A DNA stretch of 64,000 nt. Source: SCUS01 sp966211675 (GTDB lineage Bacteria > Myxococcota_A > Polyangia > Polyangiales > Ga0077539). Below, piece by piece: positions 41,841 through 53,012 of this stretch (positions within the stretch are counted from its first letter, which is position 1; every line of letters begins with the position of its first letter). The stretch is from positions 31,581 to 95,580 of the forward strand of contig CBIHPK010000007.1 in the NCBI GenBank assembly GCA_966211675.1, written 5' to 3'. The translations under genes were made by a program, and so were the position numbers. The notes beneath the pieces were generated by a model. The model made no database searches and was not told the origin of the DNA. It saw only the letters and a list, made by a program, of their open reading frames with translations.

Positions 41841-43538
41841 ATGCGGGACAGAACCTATCTGGCGGTACTCGCGGTGGTGTCGTCTGGCTGTCACGGCGTG
41901 ATCGGGGAAGCCCTGCCCGAGGGCACCGACCCCACGAAGGATCCTGGCGACGACCCGGTCGACGGCGGAGTCGAAGGGGCCGACGCGGGCGGGGTGATGA
42001 GCTCGCGCGACGTGCTGACGAGCCCCACCGACCGGGGCGCTCCAGCCACCGACCGGGGCGCTCCCGCGACCGACCGGGGCGCTCCAGCCGTCGACGTACC
42101 TCCGACCGGCGGCGACCTCTGTGCCCCCTTCCGCGGCAGCGCGGCGCCGCTGAGCCTCACCACCACCGGGCCTCGCGAGCTGCGGGCCTTCCCCGGGGCC
42201 GAGGGCTTCGGCGCGGCCGCGACCGGCGGGCGCGGCGGCCGGGTGATCTACGTGACCAACCTCAACGCCTCGGGCCCCGGCTCGCTGCTCGATGCGGTGC
42301 AGCAGACCGGCCGGCGGTACGTGCTCTTCAAGGTGAGCGGGGTGATCCAGGGGGAGATCCACGTGCGCGCGGGCGACCTGACCATCGCGGGGCAGACCTC
42401 CCCCGGCGGCGTGACCGTGCGCGGCTTCCACACCACCGAGCAGCCCTACTGCGAGCACAGCTGCGGGCCCAACATCCGCAACGTCGACAACCTCATCGTG
42501 CGCTTCCTCCGCTCGCGCCCCGCGGGCATGTCCGACGACGGCATGCGGCTGCGCTACGTGCGCAACGCCATCATCGACCACGTCTCCATCGGCAACGCCA
42601 ACGACGAGGCGATGGAGATCTCCTACTCCAACACCATCACCGTCCAGAACGTGCTGCTCGCGGAGACCGTGGGCGAGCACTACATCTACGGCGGGATGCT
42701 GCTCAACTACTCCAACCCCGCGGCGGGCTACGCGCTCGACCGGCTCACGATCCATCACAACATCTGGAACCGCATCGGCGGCCGCATGCCGGAGTTCTCG
42801 CGCGAGAGCTCGGCGGCGGCCAACAGCACCATGCAGGCCGAGCTCGCCAACAACTTCTGGTGGGACCCGCGGACCTACGTCGACTTCAACAACACCATCA
42901 CGTCGGGCGTCGAGAGCAGTCCTCCGATCCACTACGCGATGAACATCGTGGGCAACTACGCGTGGGCGCGGCCCGGCTACGGCTTCGGGCTCTTCTCGCT
43001 GCGCGACCGGCAGAACCAGTCGCCCGCGTACTTCAACGACAACGCGATGAGCCTCTACTCCAACCGCCGCGACTGGCAGCTCAACTACTGCTGCAACGAC
43101 CTGCCGAGCACGGCCCCGCCGAGCACGCCGCCGTCGTGGACTCGCTCGACGCGCTTCGACTACCCCGCGGTCACCTACACGCCGTCGAGCGGGCTGCGCG
43201 CTTACATGGGCGCCAACGCCGGCTGCTTCCCCCGCGACCCCATGGACATCCGGCTGATGAACGCCGTGCGCGACGGTGCGCCGCTGAGCGCGTCCATCGA
43301 CCGCAACCCCGCCAACGACGCGCTGCAGGTGGTCGCCAACCCGCCCGCCCCGCCGAGCGACCGCGACTCCGATGGGATGTCCGACGAGTTCGAGTGCCGC
43401 AACGGCCTCGACCCGATGCGGCAGGACCACAACGAGACGACGCTCTCCTCCCGGCTCGTCGGCGTCGAGGGCTACACCAACCTGGAGGTCTACCTCCACG
43501 AGCTGGCGCTGGTCCGCGTGCGCGACGCCCAGCGCTGA
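41841..43538 (+). CDS. Pectate-lyase-like (PL1 type) beta-helix lipoprotein
   Basis: The 565-residue protein has lipobox VSSGC (Cys17), an Asp/Gly spacer with three TDRGAPA repeats, then the PL1 opening FPGAEGFGAAATGGRGGRVIYVTNLN. Beta-helix rungs continue (VDNLIVRFLRSRP, NAIIDHVSIGNANDEAMEIS), matching the DHVS-type rung of pectate lyases. The end carries a calcium-binding DRDSDGMSDEFE loop of the TSP3 kind. It is likely a surface enzyme cleaving uronic-acid polysaccharide. The catalytic Arg cannot be fixed by eye. Confidence 0.83.
   Translation: MRDRTYLAVLAVVSSGCHGVIGEALPEGTDPTKDPGDDPVDGGVEGADAGGVMSSRDVLTSPTDRGAPATDRGAPATDRGAPAVDVPPTGGDLCAPFRGSAAPLSLTTTGPRELRAFPGAEGFGAAATGGRGGRVIYVTNLNASGPGSLLDAVQQTGRRYVLFKVSGVIQGEIHVRAGDLTIAGQTSPGGVTVRGFHTTEQPYCEHSCGPNIRNVDNLIVRFLRSRPAGMSDDGMRLRYVRNAIIDHVSIGNANDEAMEISYSNTITVQNVLLAETVGEHYIYGGMLLNYSNPAAGYALDRLTIHHNIWNRIGGRMPEFSRESSAAANSTMQAELANNFWWDPRTYVDFNNTITSGVESSPPIHYAMNIVGNYAWARPGYGFGLFSLRDRQNQSPAYFNDNAMSLYSNRRDWQLNYCCNDLPSTAPPSTPPSWTRSTRFDYPAVTYTPSSGLRAYMGANAGCFPRDPMDIRLMNAVRDGAPLSASIDRNPANDALQVVANPPAPPSDRDSDGMSDEFECRNGLDPMRQDHNETTLSSRLVGVEGYTNLEVYLHELALVRVRDAQR
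42027..42089 (+). repeat. Three tandem 21-bp units in the lyase-gene spacer
   Basis: Units at 42027-42047, 42048-42068 and 42069-42089; units 1 and 3 are identical (ACCGACCGGGGCGCTCCAGC plus C) and unit 2 differs at three positions near its end. They encode TDRGAPA three times in frame in the linker between lipid anchor and beta-helix. Confidence 0.95.
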
Positions 43539-43541
43539 GCG

Positions 43542-44720
43542 TCAGCCCGGCGTGACCGTCGGGCAGCCGAAGACGATGCGCACCTGGGCGCTGTCGTCGG
43601 CGAGCACCCGCGTGCACGCCGGGCCGTGCAGCACCACCGAGCGCATGCCGGGCGAGTAGTCCCAGCCGTTGTTGTGGTCGACGTCGCGAGGGACGATCGT
43701 CGCGGCGCCGCCCACGGTGACGTTGACGTTGACCCGCGACGGGTCGACCCGCGAGGGGTCGGCGTCGACGGCGAACTCGCAGCTCACCGCGCGCCCGCGG
43801 ATCTCGTCGAGCGCGCGAGTGAGGTCGGCCTCGAAGGTGCCGGTCTGGAGCCGGTAGTGGCAGCTCATGGAGCCCTGGCAGTCGGGCGTGCGTCCGGTGT
43901 TGCCCGTGAACGCGAGGTCGGAGAGGAAGGTGTCCGAGGCGTCCGGCGTCCCGGCCACGAAATAGCGGATCGGCGGCGTGCCGCGGGCGCCGCGAGCGAC
44001 GGAGACGCGCACCGCGTCGGACGCGACCCGCTCCTGGGCCGTGACACAGGCGAGGAAGCCGGGGATGTCCAGGGGGTTCGGGATGCAGGGCGGCGCGCCT
44101 GTGCACTCCTCCGTCGGGGCGCCGTCGGTGATCAGGATGACGTTGCGCGAACCATCCATCGTGAAGCCATCGAAGTAGCTGCGCGAGCCTTCCATGGCGC
44201 AGTTCATCGGGGTGCCGCCGTTCGGACTGGCGCCGGCGAGCACGGACTCCAGGCGCGTCCGGTTGACGCTCAGCGCCTCGATCGGCACGGTCGGCGTCGC
44301 GTAGGTCGCGGCGCTCCCCGACGCGCCCGACGGCGCCGGGAACATCGTCAACCCGACGCGGATGCTCCCGTCGAGGCGCCCGAGCAGCGTCCGCAAGCCG
44401 GACTGCGCCGCGACCCACTTCCCGCTCTGCTGCATCGAGCCGGAGCGGTCGAGCACGATGAGCAGGTTGACCGGCAGCCGGCGCGCGTCCGCCGTCGTGG
44501 TCGAGCACGACGCGTCCTCGCTGATCACCACCACCCCCCGGTCGGGCACCGGGATCGCGTCCCTCGCGGACGCCTCGAAGCTCGGCACCGCGTCCGCCGC
44601 CAGCGTCGTCGAGGCATCCAGCCGGCTGTTGGTGCCGTTGGTGAACGTAGGCGCCTCCGACGGCGAGCACGCGACCAGGGCCAGCGCTCCCACCGTCATC
44701 CATCGTGTGTGGCTCATCAC
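43542..44720 (-). CDS. VWA-domain lipoprotein
   Basis: The 392-residue protein has lipobox ALVAC (Cys18), an Asp/Ser spacer containing VPDRGVVVISED, and a von Willebrand A domain. The MIDAS motif is DRSGS at 91-95, with supporting Thr in GGTPMNCAMEGS and Asp in ILITDGAPTEEC. The C-terminal part has several Cys and beta strands. VWA domains bind ligands through a metal ion at the cell surface. It is convergent with the lyase gene (3 bp between stops) and preceded by the pilin-like gene's neighbours in opposite promoter arrangement. Confidence 0.87.
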   Translation of the reverse strand: MMSHTRWMTVGALALVACSPSEAPTFTNGTNSRLDASTTLAADAVPSFEASARDAIPVPDRGVVVISEDASCSTTTADARRLPVNLLIVLDRSGSMQQSGKWVAAQSGLRTLLGRLDGSIRVGLTMFPAPSGASGSAATYATPTVPIEALSVNRTRLESVLAGASPNGGTPMNCAMEGSRSYFDGFTMDGSRNVILITDGAPTEECTGAPPCIPNPLDIPGFLACVTAQERVASDAVRVSVARGARGTPPIRYFVAGTPDASDTFLSDLAFTGNTGRTPDCQGSMSCHYRLQTGTFEADLTRALDEIRGRAVSCEFAVDADPSRVDPSRVNVNVTVGGAATIVPRDVDHNNGWDYSPGMRSVVLHGPACTRVLADDSAQVRIVFGCPTVTPG

Positions 44721-44753
44721 GGGCGCGACTGTATCAACCCCGGGAGCAACCTG

Positions 44754-45179
44754 TCAGGTCGTCGCACCCCCGCCGCCCTGACCGCCGCCATCCCCCTTGC
44801 GGAGCATTCGCCTCGCCACCAGCGCCAGCACGAGCACGGCCGCCCCGCCCAGGAGCAGCACCGGCCCGAAGAGTTCTTCCTGCGCGCTGGGCGGCGGGGC
44901 CTCCTCGGCGGTGGCGTCCTCGACCCGGCTGCGCCCGCGGGTGCTCGCCCTCGATCCGCCTCGCGCCCCCGACGGACCGTCGACGCCCTGCTCGAGGCCG
45001 CTCACCTCCTGCCGCGCCTCGATCGCCCGCGAGGCCGTCTGCGAGCCCATGCTCCGCCACGCCGCGATGGCCACGAGCCCGACCACCAGCAGCACGATCA
45101 CGTACTCGACCGTCGAGAGCCCGCGCTCATCCGAACGCAGCGATCGCCTCATCCCTCGCATCGACGCCGACGCTACCAC
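44754..45179 (-). CDS. Pilin-like protein with class III (Flp-type) N-terminus and second membrane helix
   Basis: Residues 18-40 read ERGLSTVEYVIVLLVVGLVA, a prepilin-peptidase site Gly20/Leu21 with Glu at +5 as in type IV and Flp pilins. After a Ser/Arg/Glu-rich middle there is a second hydrophobic helix near residues 105-120 and a Gly-rich tail, which true pilins lack. Length is 141 from 45179, or 132 if ATG 45152 is used. No secretion or assembly genes are nearby. It could be a minor pilin or TadE-like protein. Confidence 0.6.
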   Translation of the reverse strand: MVASASMRGMRRSLRSDERGLSTVEYVIVLLVVGLVAIAAWRSMGSQTASRAIEARQEVSGLEQGVDGPSGARGGSRASTRGRSRVEDATAEEAPPPSAQEELFGPVLLLGGAAVLVLALVARRMLRKGDGGGQGGGGATT

Positions 45180-45183
45180 GCGC

Positions 45184-45408
45184 TCAGTCCCCGCCGCGGT
45201 CGACGAACGGCCCCGCGTCGCGAAAGGGGCTCACCATCACCTCGCAGCGGTTGGCCGCGGTGCAGACCTCGCCCAGCCGGCACGACGGGAAGCAGACCTC
45301 CCGCCGCCCCGCGTCCACCCCGGAGTCGTAGTCCTCCACCGGGGGAGCCGAGCAGCCGAGGCCGCCGAGAGCGGCCGCCACCATCATCCAGCGCAGTGAA
45401 TACGTCAC
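45184..45408 (-). CDS. Small Cys-rich lipoprotein
   Basis: GTG at 45408 is preceded by GGAG at the right spacing and gives 74 residues; longer starts lack a signal peptide. The lipobox LGGLGC puts the lipid on Cys19. Four further Cys (39, 43, 49, 55) in CFPSC and CTAANRC probably form two disulfides. The spacer and tail carry the DSGVDAG and DAGPFVDRGG pattern shared with neighbours. It ends 4 bp before the pilin-like gene. No family recognised. Confidence 0.6.
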   Translation of the reverse strand: MTYSLRWMMVAAALGGLGCSAPPVEDYDSGVDAGRREVCFPSCRLGEVCTAANRCEVMVSPFRDAGPFVDRGGD

Positions 45409-45487
45409 CAGGTAAGCTCCGGCCGCCAGCCTAGCGCGGGAGCGCCCCGTTGACGAACCCACGCCGCAGCGTGCATCCAACGTCGCC

Positions 45488-46252
45488 GTGCCGTCACCCC
45501 GCGCCTCGCTCCTTGCCGTCGCGCTGCTCACCGCAGCGTCCTGCCGCCGACCGGGCGGCCCCGCCCTCGCCCCGCGCTACCTCCTCGGCCTCTCGCCGGG
45601 GCCGTCGTTCACGGTGCTCGGCGCGACCCTCTACGCCGACCGCGACCTGCAGTACCGGGACGCCAGCTGCCTCGGCGTGTCGCTCGCCGGCGGCCGCGAG
45701 CCGCCCATGCTCGACGGCGGGAGGGTCGAGCTTTGGGTGGTGGGCGGCGATCCCATCGGCCGCGTCGACCGCTCGCCGGACGGCCGCTACCACGCCGCGG
45801 TGCGCACGGCGCTCGAGCCCGGCACCCGCGTCGCGGGCAACCTCGTGGGCAGCAACGCCGTCCCGGCGCACCGCTTCCAGAGCCCGGCGCATGTGCCCCT
45901 GACGATCCAGCGGATCAAGCCCGACGCGGGCTTCGCGCTGCGGGCGGGCGAAGGGCTGCCGGTGACCTGGCGCGGCGGCGACAGCTCGCACGTCGCGCTG
46001 GTGGTCACGGTCTCGCGCGGCCCCGCGGACACCGCTCAGACCGGCTGGCTGCTGACCTGCGTGGTGCCCCGGGGCCGGGGGCGCTTCGCGATCCCGGCGA
46101 GCGCGTTTCCGAGGGCGCACATCCCCGCGGACGCGGACACGGTGACGGTCACCGTGGCGGCGGACGATCGGGTGGTGGAGGAGGAGTACGCGCTCGACGT
46201 GACGCCCGTCGGGTCGGCCGACGATCAGGCCGTGGGCACCTACGCGCGCTGA
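45488..46252 (+). CDS. Lipoprotein of unknown function
   Basis: GTG at 45488 opens a signal peptide with lipobox TAASC (Cys19). The 254-residue mature protein is beta-rich, with a C-terminal half (VPLTIQRIKPDAGFALRAGE, then LPVTWRGGDSSHVALVVTVS) that looks like an Ig-like or beta-sandwich domain. Only two further Cys are present. It is divergent from the small Cys-rich lipoprotein and convergent with the Cys-triad lipoprotein. Function unknown. Confidence 0.68.
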   Translation: MPSPRASLLAVALLTAASCRRPGGPALAPRYLLGLSPGPSFTVLGATLYADRDLQYRDASCLGVSLAGGREPPMLDGGRVELWVVGGDPIGRVDRSPDGRYHAAVRTALEPGTRVAGNLVGSNAVPAHRFQSPAHVPLTIQRIKPDAGFALRAGEGLPVTWRGGDSSHVALVVTVSRGPADTAQTGWLLTCVVPRGRGRFAIPASAFPRAHIPADADTVTVTVAADDRVVEEEYALDVTPVGSADDQAVGTYAR

Positions 46253-46262
46253 GGAAACCGCC

Positions 46263-47351
46263 TCAGCGGACCGCGACGGAGCCGGAGACCTCGACGGAGA
46301 CCTGCATCGAGACGTTGATGCTGCCCACCGCGCTCGCCAGCCCGGAGGCCGCGATGCCCGCGCAGGCGGTCACCTGAGCGCCCACCGCGCCGATGGCGCC
46401 GGGGAGGTCCTGTGCGGAGCGCACCACGGCGGCGCCGGAGCTGGCCGCGCGCTCGATGCGCGTGTGCAGCAGCAGCATCTGCGAGAAGCCGCCGCGGAGG
46501 GCGGCCTGCACCCGGCCGAGCTTCTCCTGGAGGTTGGTCCCGACGGTGCCGGTGATGTTGAGCTCGGCGCGGCCCGGGGCGCAGCTGGCCTGGGCGCTCA
46601 CGCGCGCGTCGCAGGCGGCGCGGCAGTCGGCGTTGACCCGCGGCGGGGTCACCCGGCCGGTGCACCGCGGCTCGCTGAACGCGACGGAGCAGCCCCCGCG
46701 GCACTCGCCGCCGCAGCTGCCCGTGGCGCGCGTCACGCAGCGGCCCTGGCAGGCGCCGCCGCAGGCCCCGCCGGAGGTCGAGGTGCCCGCGCAGGTGCCC
46801 TCGCAGACGCCCTCGCACGCGCCGCTCACGTCCACCGCGCAGTGGCCCGTGCACTGGGCCGAGCAGCCGCCGCGGAGCTCGCCGCCCTCGCAGGTGACCT
46901 GCGCGGAGCCCGGGGTGTACGACGCGTCGCACTCGCCCGCGCAGCGCCCGTAGGCGTCGACGCTGACCTCGCAGCGCGGCAGCACGGTCACCACCTCGAC
47001 CCGGACGCCCGCCGCGCCGCGGATGTCCGCGAGGTCGGCGCGGAGCTGGTTGGACACGCGGGTGCACGCCGCGCGGAGGGCCTCGGGGCTGTCGCCCGCG
47101 CCGAGCTCGCTGTCGGGGATCGCCAGCTCGTGGCCGATCTGCCGACACGCGTTGAGCAGGCCCGACTGGAGCTCGACCGAGGCGGTCGCGAAGGAGTTGG
47201 CCGCGGCGATGAAGGCCTCCACCTTCTGCGCGCCGGCGGTGCCGCCGAGGTCGCCGCTGCACGTCGCGCCCATCGCGCCACCGACGCCCCTGAAGGTTCC
47301 ACAGCTCGTGAGCAGCACCATCAACCCGAGGCCCATCTTCTGATTACGCAT
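46263..47351 (-). CDS. Lipoprotein with four C-x3-C-x3-C triads
   Basis: The 362-residue protein has lipobox LLTSC (Cys17). Residues about 127-258 contain 20 Cys. Four regular triads (CSAQCTGHC, CEGVCEGTC, CGGACQGRC, CGGECRGGC) are separated by 7, 9 and 7 residues, flanked by CAGEC and CRAAC pairs. The flanking regions are helical with amphipathic Ala/Arg segments, and the C-terminus ends in Val/Ser strands. The regular Cys spacing suggests a disulfide rod or metal binding at the cell envelope. It is divergent from the Rieske gene (207 bp). Confidence 0.8.
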   Translation of the reverse strand: MRNQKMGLGLMVLLTSCGTFRGVGGAMGATCSGDLGGTAGAQKVEAFIAAANSFATASVELQSGLLNACRQIGHELAIPDSELGAGDSPEALRAACTRVSNQLRADLADIRGAAGVRVEVVTVLPRCEVSVDAYGRCAGECDASYTPGSAQVTCEGGELRGGCSAQCTGHCAVDVSGACEGVCEGTCAGTSTSGGACGGACQGRCVTRATGSCGGECRGGCSVAFSEPRCTGRVTPPRVNADCRAACDARVSAQASCAPGRAELNITGTVGTNLQEKLGRVQAALRGGFSQMLLLHTRIERAASSGAAVVRSAQDLPGAIGAVGAQVTACAGIAASGLASAVGSINVSMQVSVEVSGSVAVR

Positions 47352-47558
47352 CGTCGGCCATTCTCCTCGCGCGGCGCCTCACAGGGTCGGGCGGCGCTTC
47401 GAGCGTCATCGAACACCAGCGCCACCTCGCGACGCAAGCTGATCCGAGGGGTCGGCGCCCCAACTTCCGGACCGCCGCCGAGAGGCGCGGATGCTAGGGT
47501 CAACGCGACGACGACAGCGGAGCGGATCCGCCGCGGCGTCCACGAGGAGCATGACCTG

Positions 47559-48041
47559 ATGAGCGACGAGAAGAAGGCGATCGAGCGGAGGACCTTCCTG
47601 TGTGTGGTCGGCGCGGCCGGTGTCGCGGCGACGGCGACGGCTGGCTGCGGAGACTCCGGTCCGTCGACCGCGCCCTTCAGCGCGGGGCGGGTCGCCGACC
47701 ACCCGATGGGCGTCTGGAAGCTCTACTCCGCGCAGGCCGTGATCGTCGGGCGCGACGCGGGAGGCTTCTACGCGATGAGCGCGACCTGCACGCACGAGAG
47801 CAACTTGATCGAGTTTCGCGAGCCCAGCGCGTGCACGGCCCCCACGGGCTGCACGTCCATCAGCATGACCGGCCTCACCCGCTGCCCGGTGCACTTCTCC
47901 CGCTTCGACGCCAACGGCGGCGTGATCGCGAGCCCCGCCACCGCGCCCCTGCCCCATTTCCAGGTCACCGTGGCGAGCGGCGAGATCACCGTGAGCCCGG
48001 CCATCACCGTCGCCGCCAGCGTCCGCTCGATGAGCGCCTGA
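47559..48041 (+). CDS. Tat-exported Rieske 2Fe-2S lipoprotein
   Basis: ATG at 47559 follows GAGGAG and gives 160 residues. The N-terminus combines a twin-arginine motif (RRTFLCVVG) with lipobox TAGC (Cys30). Rieske ligands are Cys77 and His79 (CTHE) and Cys109 and His112 (CPVH). The two disulfide Cys normally found in these boxes are missing; instead Cys92 and Cys98 lie in an insertion between them. It should carry one electron at the periplasmic or outer-membrane face. No bc1 or oxidase partner is nearby. Confidence 0.9.
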   Translation: MSDEKKAIERRTFLCVVGAAGVAATATAGCGDSGPSTAPFSAGRVADHPMGVWKLYSAQAVIVGRDAGGFYAMSATCTHESNLIEFREPSACTAPTGCTSISMTGLTRCPVHFSRFDANGGVIASPATAPLPHFQVTVASGEITVSPAITVAASVRSMSA

Positions 48042-48056
48042 CCGCCAGAGACCCTC

Positions 48057-49238
48057 TCAGGGACAGCGCGGCAGCGTCGCCGTGCGCCCGTCCCACAGCG
48101 CCCCGCTCCGCACGAACACGTCCCGCCCCGCTCCCGTGATGTACGGCTGCAGCGACTCGTCGCCCCTCGCGTAGCGCTCCAGGAAGGCCACCGAGAGGAA
48201 GCGCAGCGCCCGCGCCCGCGAGTCGAGCGGCGTCGCGCCCCGGGCGCACACGCTGCACTGGAACCCGCAGGCCGTGTCGACGAAGTCGTTGTGGCCGAAG
48301 TTGATGAGTGGATAGAGCCCGATGCGAGCGCCGTCCGGCGCGGCGGCCGCGAAGCGGAGGTAGTTGCTCGCCTCCGGGGCGCAGGCCTGGCCGAGCTGGA
48401 GGCACCGCGACTGGGTCGCCCCGAAGAGCGCGAGCGGACGGGTGAGCCGGCCCATGCGCTCGGGCGCGATCGACGGCGTCGCGTCGCTCACGATGCCGAT
48501 CGGAGAGGGGTTGTCGTCGACCGGATCGAGCGCCACCGCGGCGATGAACGCGGGCTCATCGAGCACCGCCATGATGGCGCCCTTCGCCCCGAGCGAGTGC
48601 CCCATCACGACCGTGCGGTTGGCGTCGATGACGCTGCTCGCCGGAAAGCCGGGAACGCCCAGAGCGAGCGCGGTGCGGGCCGCGATCATGGCGCGGGGGA
48701 TGTTGCGGTGGTCGACCGAGAGCAGCGTGCCGGGGTAGTCGATGGAGACCACCACGTAGCCCCACGACGCGATGTGCGAGAGCAGGCCGTCGTAGTTGCC
48801 CACCGCGAGCTGGAAGCCGTGGGCGAAGATCACCAGCGGGAGGCGGGCGTCGCTCGACGTGGGGTAGAGCGCCCTCGCCTGCGCTCCGGTGCCGGGGATG
48901 TCGCCCATCCAGGTTCCGACCACGTAGGGACCGCGCAGCGAGAGGTCTCGACCGCCGGCGTCGAAGGCGGGCTCTGGCGCGTCGACCGCGGGCCCACCCG
49001 CGTCGACGGAGACCTCCACGTCGTCCGTCGGCGACTCGCCCGCGTCGACGGTCGGCTCCTCGACCGGACCGGTGTCCTCCTCCACCGTGACGCCCCGATC
49101 GTCCGCGACGGCGGGCAGGTCGACGGACGCGCCCGAGTCCCCGCCGCCCCCGTCCGCCGCGGGACGGTAGGAGATCACGTTGCCGCAGCCCGAGAGCGCC
49201 GCGATGAGGCCGACGGACACGATCCCGATGGTTCGCAT
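48057..49238 (-). CDS. Alpha/beta-hydrolase lipoprotein (chlorophyllase/PAF-acetylhydrolase-like)
   Basis: The 393-residue protein has lipobox ALSGC (Cys18) and about 75 residues of Asp/Gly/Val-rich spacer (VDAGESP, SVDAGGPAVDAPEPAFDAGG). The hydrolase domain has AHGFQLAVGNYDGLL, nucleophile Ser215 in GHSLG (213-217), acid Asp238 in ALDPVDD and a late His in NFGHND. It should hydrolyse an ester outside the cytoplasm. Four Cys near the end (CGFQCSVC and others) suggest a disulfide-stabilised cap. Substrate unknown. Confidence 0.87.
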   Translation of the reverse strand: MRTIGIVSVGLIAALSGCGNVISYRPAADGGGGDSGASVDLPAVADDRGVTVEEDTGPVEEPTVDAGESPTDDVEVSVDAGGPAVDAPEPAFDAGGRDLSLRGPYVVGTWMGDIPGTGAQARALYPTSSDARLPLVIFAHGFQLAVGNYDGLLSHIASWGYVVVSIDYPGTLLSVDHRNIPRAMIAARTALALGVPGFPASSVIDANRTVVMGHSLGAKGAIMAVLDEPAFIAAVALDPVDDNPSPIGIVSDATPSIAPERMGRLTRPLALFGATQSRCLQLGQACAPEASNYLRFAAAAPDGARIGLYPLINFGHNDFVDTACGFQCSVCARGATPLDSRARALRFLSVAFLERYARGDESLQPYITGAGRDVFVRSGALWDGRTATLPRCP

Positions 49239-49271
49239 GGGAGCTTTGAGTACCGCGAAACGGCCCCCGGC

Positions 49272-49898
49272 TCACGAGCCGCGAAGATTCGCGAGGTGGC
49301 TCGTGTCGTTGAGCGCCGCCACCCGCAGCACGCCGAACTCCCGCCACTCCAGGCGATGGACCCCGCAGTTCTCCGACGCGAGGATGAGCCCCTCGCCGCT
49401 CGCCCCGAGCAGGTGCCGCAGCGCGTGGTGGATCGCGACCCCGTGGCTCACCACCACCACGGTTCCGGTCGCGTGGCGAGCGAGGATGTCGTCGATGGCG
49501 GCGCTCATCCTCGCGGCGCACTGCTGGTGCGACTCGCCCCCCGGAGGCGTGAAGACCGGGTCCCTCGACAGCAGCGCCCGCCAGGCCTCGGGCTGCTCGG
49601 CCTCCAGCACGTCGAAGCGCACGCCCACGAAGCTCCCCATATCGCGCTCGCGCAGCCGGTGATCGGACACCACCGGGAGCCCCGCGCGGGTCGCGAGCGG
49701 AGTCGCGGTCGCGACCGCCCTCGGCAGGTCGCTCGCGTACACCACCGTCGGCGCGGGCGCCGCCAGCGCATCGGCCAGGGCCTCCGCCTGCTGCACGCCC
49801 CTCGGGGTCAGCGGCGACGCGCTGTGCCCGGTGAACATCCGCGCGGCGTTGCCCTCCGACTCCCCGTGGCGCACCAGCAGCAGCGTTCGCGTCAACAC
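49272..49898 (-). CDS. Histidine phosphatase superfamily protein (phosphoglycerate-mutase fold)
   Basis: The 208-residue protein begins with the RHGES phosphohistidine motif (His11), includes LTPRGVQQAEALADAL, ASDLPRAVATA, the second catalytic Glu in REMD-like RERDMGSF, and VVVSHGVAIH with the second His. It fits cofactor-dependent phosphatases such as GpmB/CobC types. It starts 26 bp after hrpB on the same strand. Substrate is not determinable. Confidence 0.9.
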   Translation of the reverse strand: MLTRTLLLVRHGESEGNAARMFTGHSASPLTPRGVQQAEALADALAAPAPTVVYASDLPRAVATATPLATRAGLPVVSDHRLRERDMGSFVGVRFDVLEAEQPEAWRALLSRDPVFTPPGGESHQQCAARMSAAIDDILARHATGTVVVVSHGVAIHHALRHLLGASGEGLILASENCGVHRLEWREFGVLRVAALNDTSHLANLRGS

Positions 49899-49924
49899 CC
49901 TCTACGTCCTCCTCTCCACGACCG

Positions 49925-52528
<2,604 letters not shown>

Positions 52529-52639
52529 CGCGGCGACCTATACCTCCCAGGCGGGAACACGTCCCGGGCGGAACGTCTCTCGTGCCGAAATCGTGACGGC
52601 GCGACGGGGCTGAGTAGGTTGCGCCCCAGGAGGTCGCAT

Positions 52640-53005
52640 TTGGACATCAAGAAGATCATCGCAAAGCTGCCCGCTGGCTACGCCGAGGACGCGGCGGGGA
52701 TGAACGGGGACCAGCTCCGCGCGGAGATCATCCGCGCAGAGACGTCGCTGCGCTGGGTGCAGCAGGAGATGAAGGCCGACGAGAAGCTCACCGGCGCCCG
52801 GGAGCTGATGAAGGACCTCTCGGCCGCCTACAACGAGGCCAAGAAGGCCCAGCGCGCCAAGATCGACTACTCGCTCCACGTGCTCGAAGAGCGCGGTGAG
52901 CTCGGCGTCGGCGCGCACGCCATGGACTCCGACGAGGACGCCGTCACCGGCCCTCGCCCCGCCCGCGTCGACGCCTCCAAGGCGAAGAAGTCCCGCGCCG
53001 CCTGA
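52640..53005 (+). CDS. Small helical protein with a TTG start, family unrecognised
   Basis: A perfect AGGAGG at 52628-52633 lies 6 nt before TTG at 52640; no ATG or GTG is available before the conserved-looking N-terminus. The 121-residue product (LDIKKIIAKLPAGYAEDAAG at the start) is helical, with RAETSLRWVQQEMKADEKL and AYNEAKKAQRAKIDYSLHVL probably coiled coil and a charged, Lys-rich tail. No membrane segment. It faces hrpB divergently and hflX convergently (7 bp). Function unknown, but frame and ribosome-binding site are convincing. Confidence 0.7.
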   Translation: MDIKKIIAKLPAGYAEDAAGMNGDQLRAEIIRAETSLRWVQQEMKADEKLTGARELMKDLSAAYNEAKKAQRAKIDYSLHVLEERGELGVGAHAMDSDEDAVTGPRPARVDASKAKKSRAA

Positions 53006-53012
53006 GCGCCGC

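Noticed and set aside
43534..43546. Dyad GCTGA-GCG-TCAGC between two convergent stops
   Set aside because: Arises from two facing TGA stop codons; too short for a terminator.
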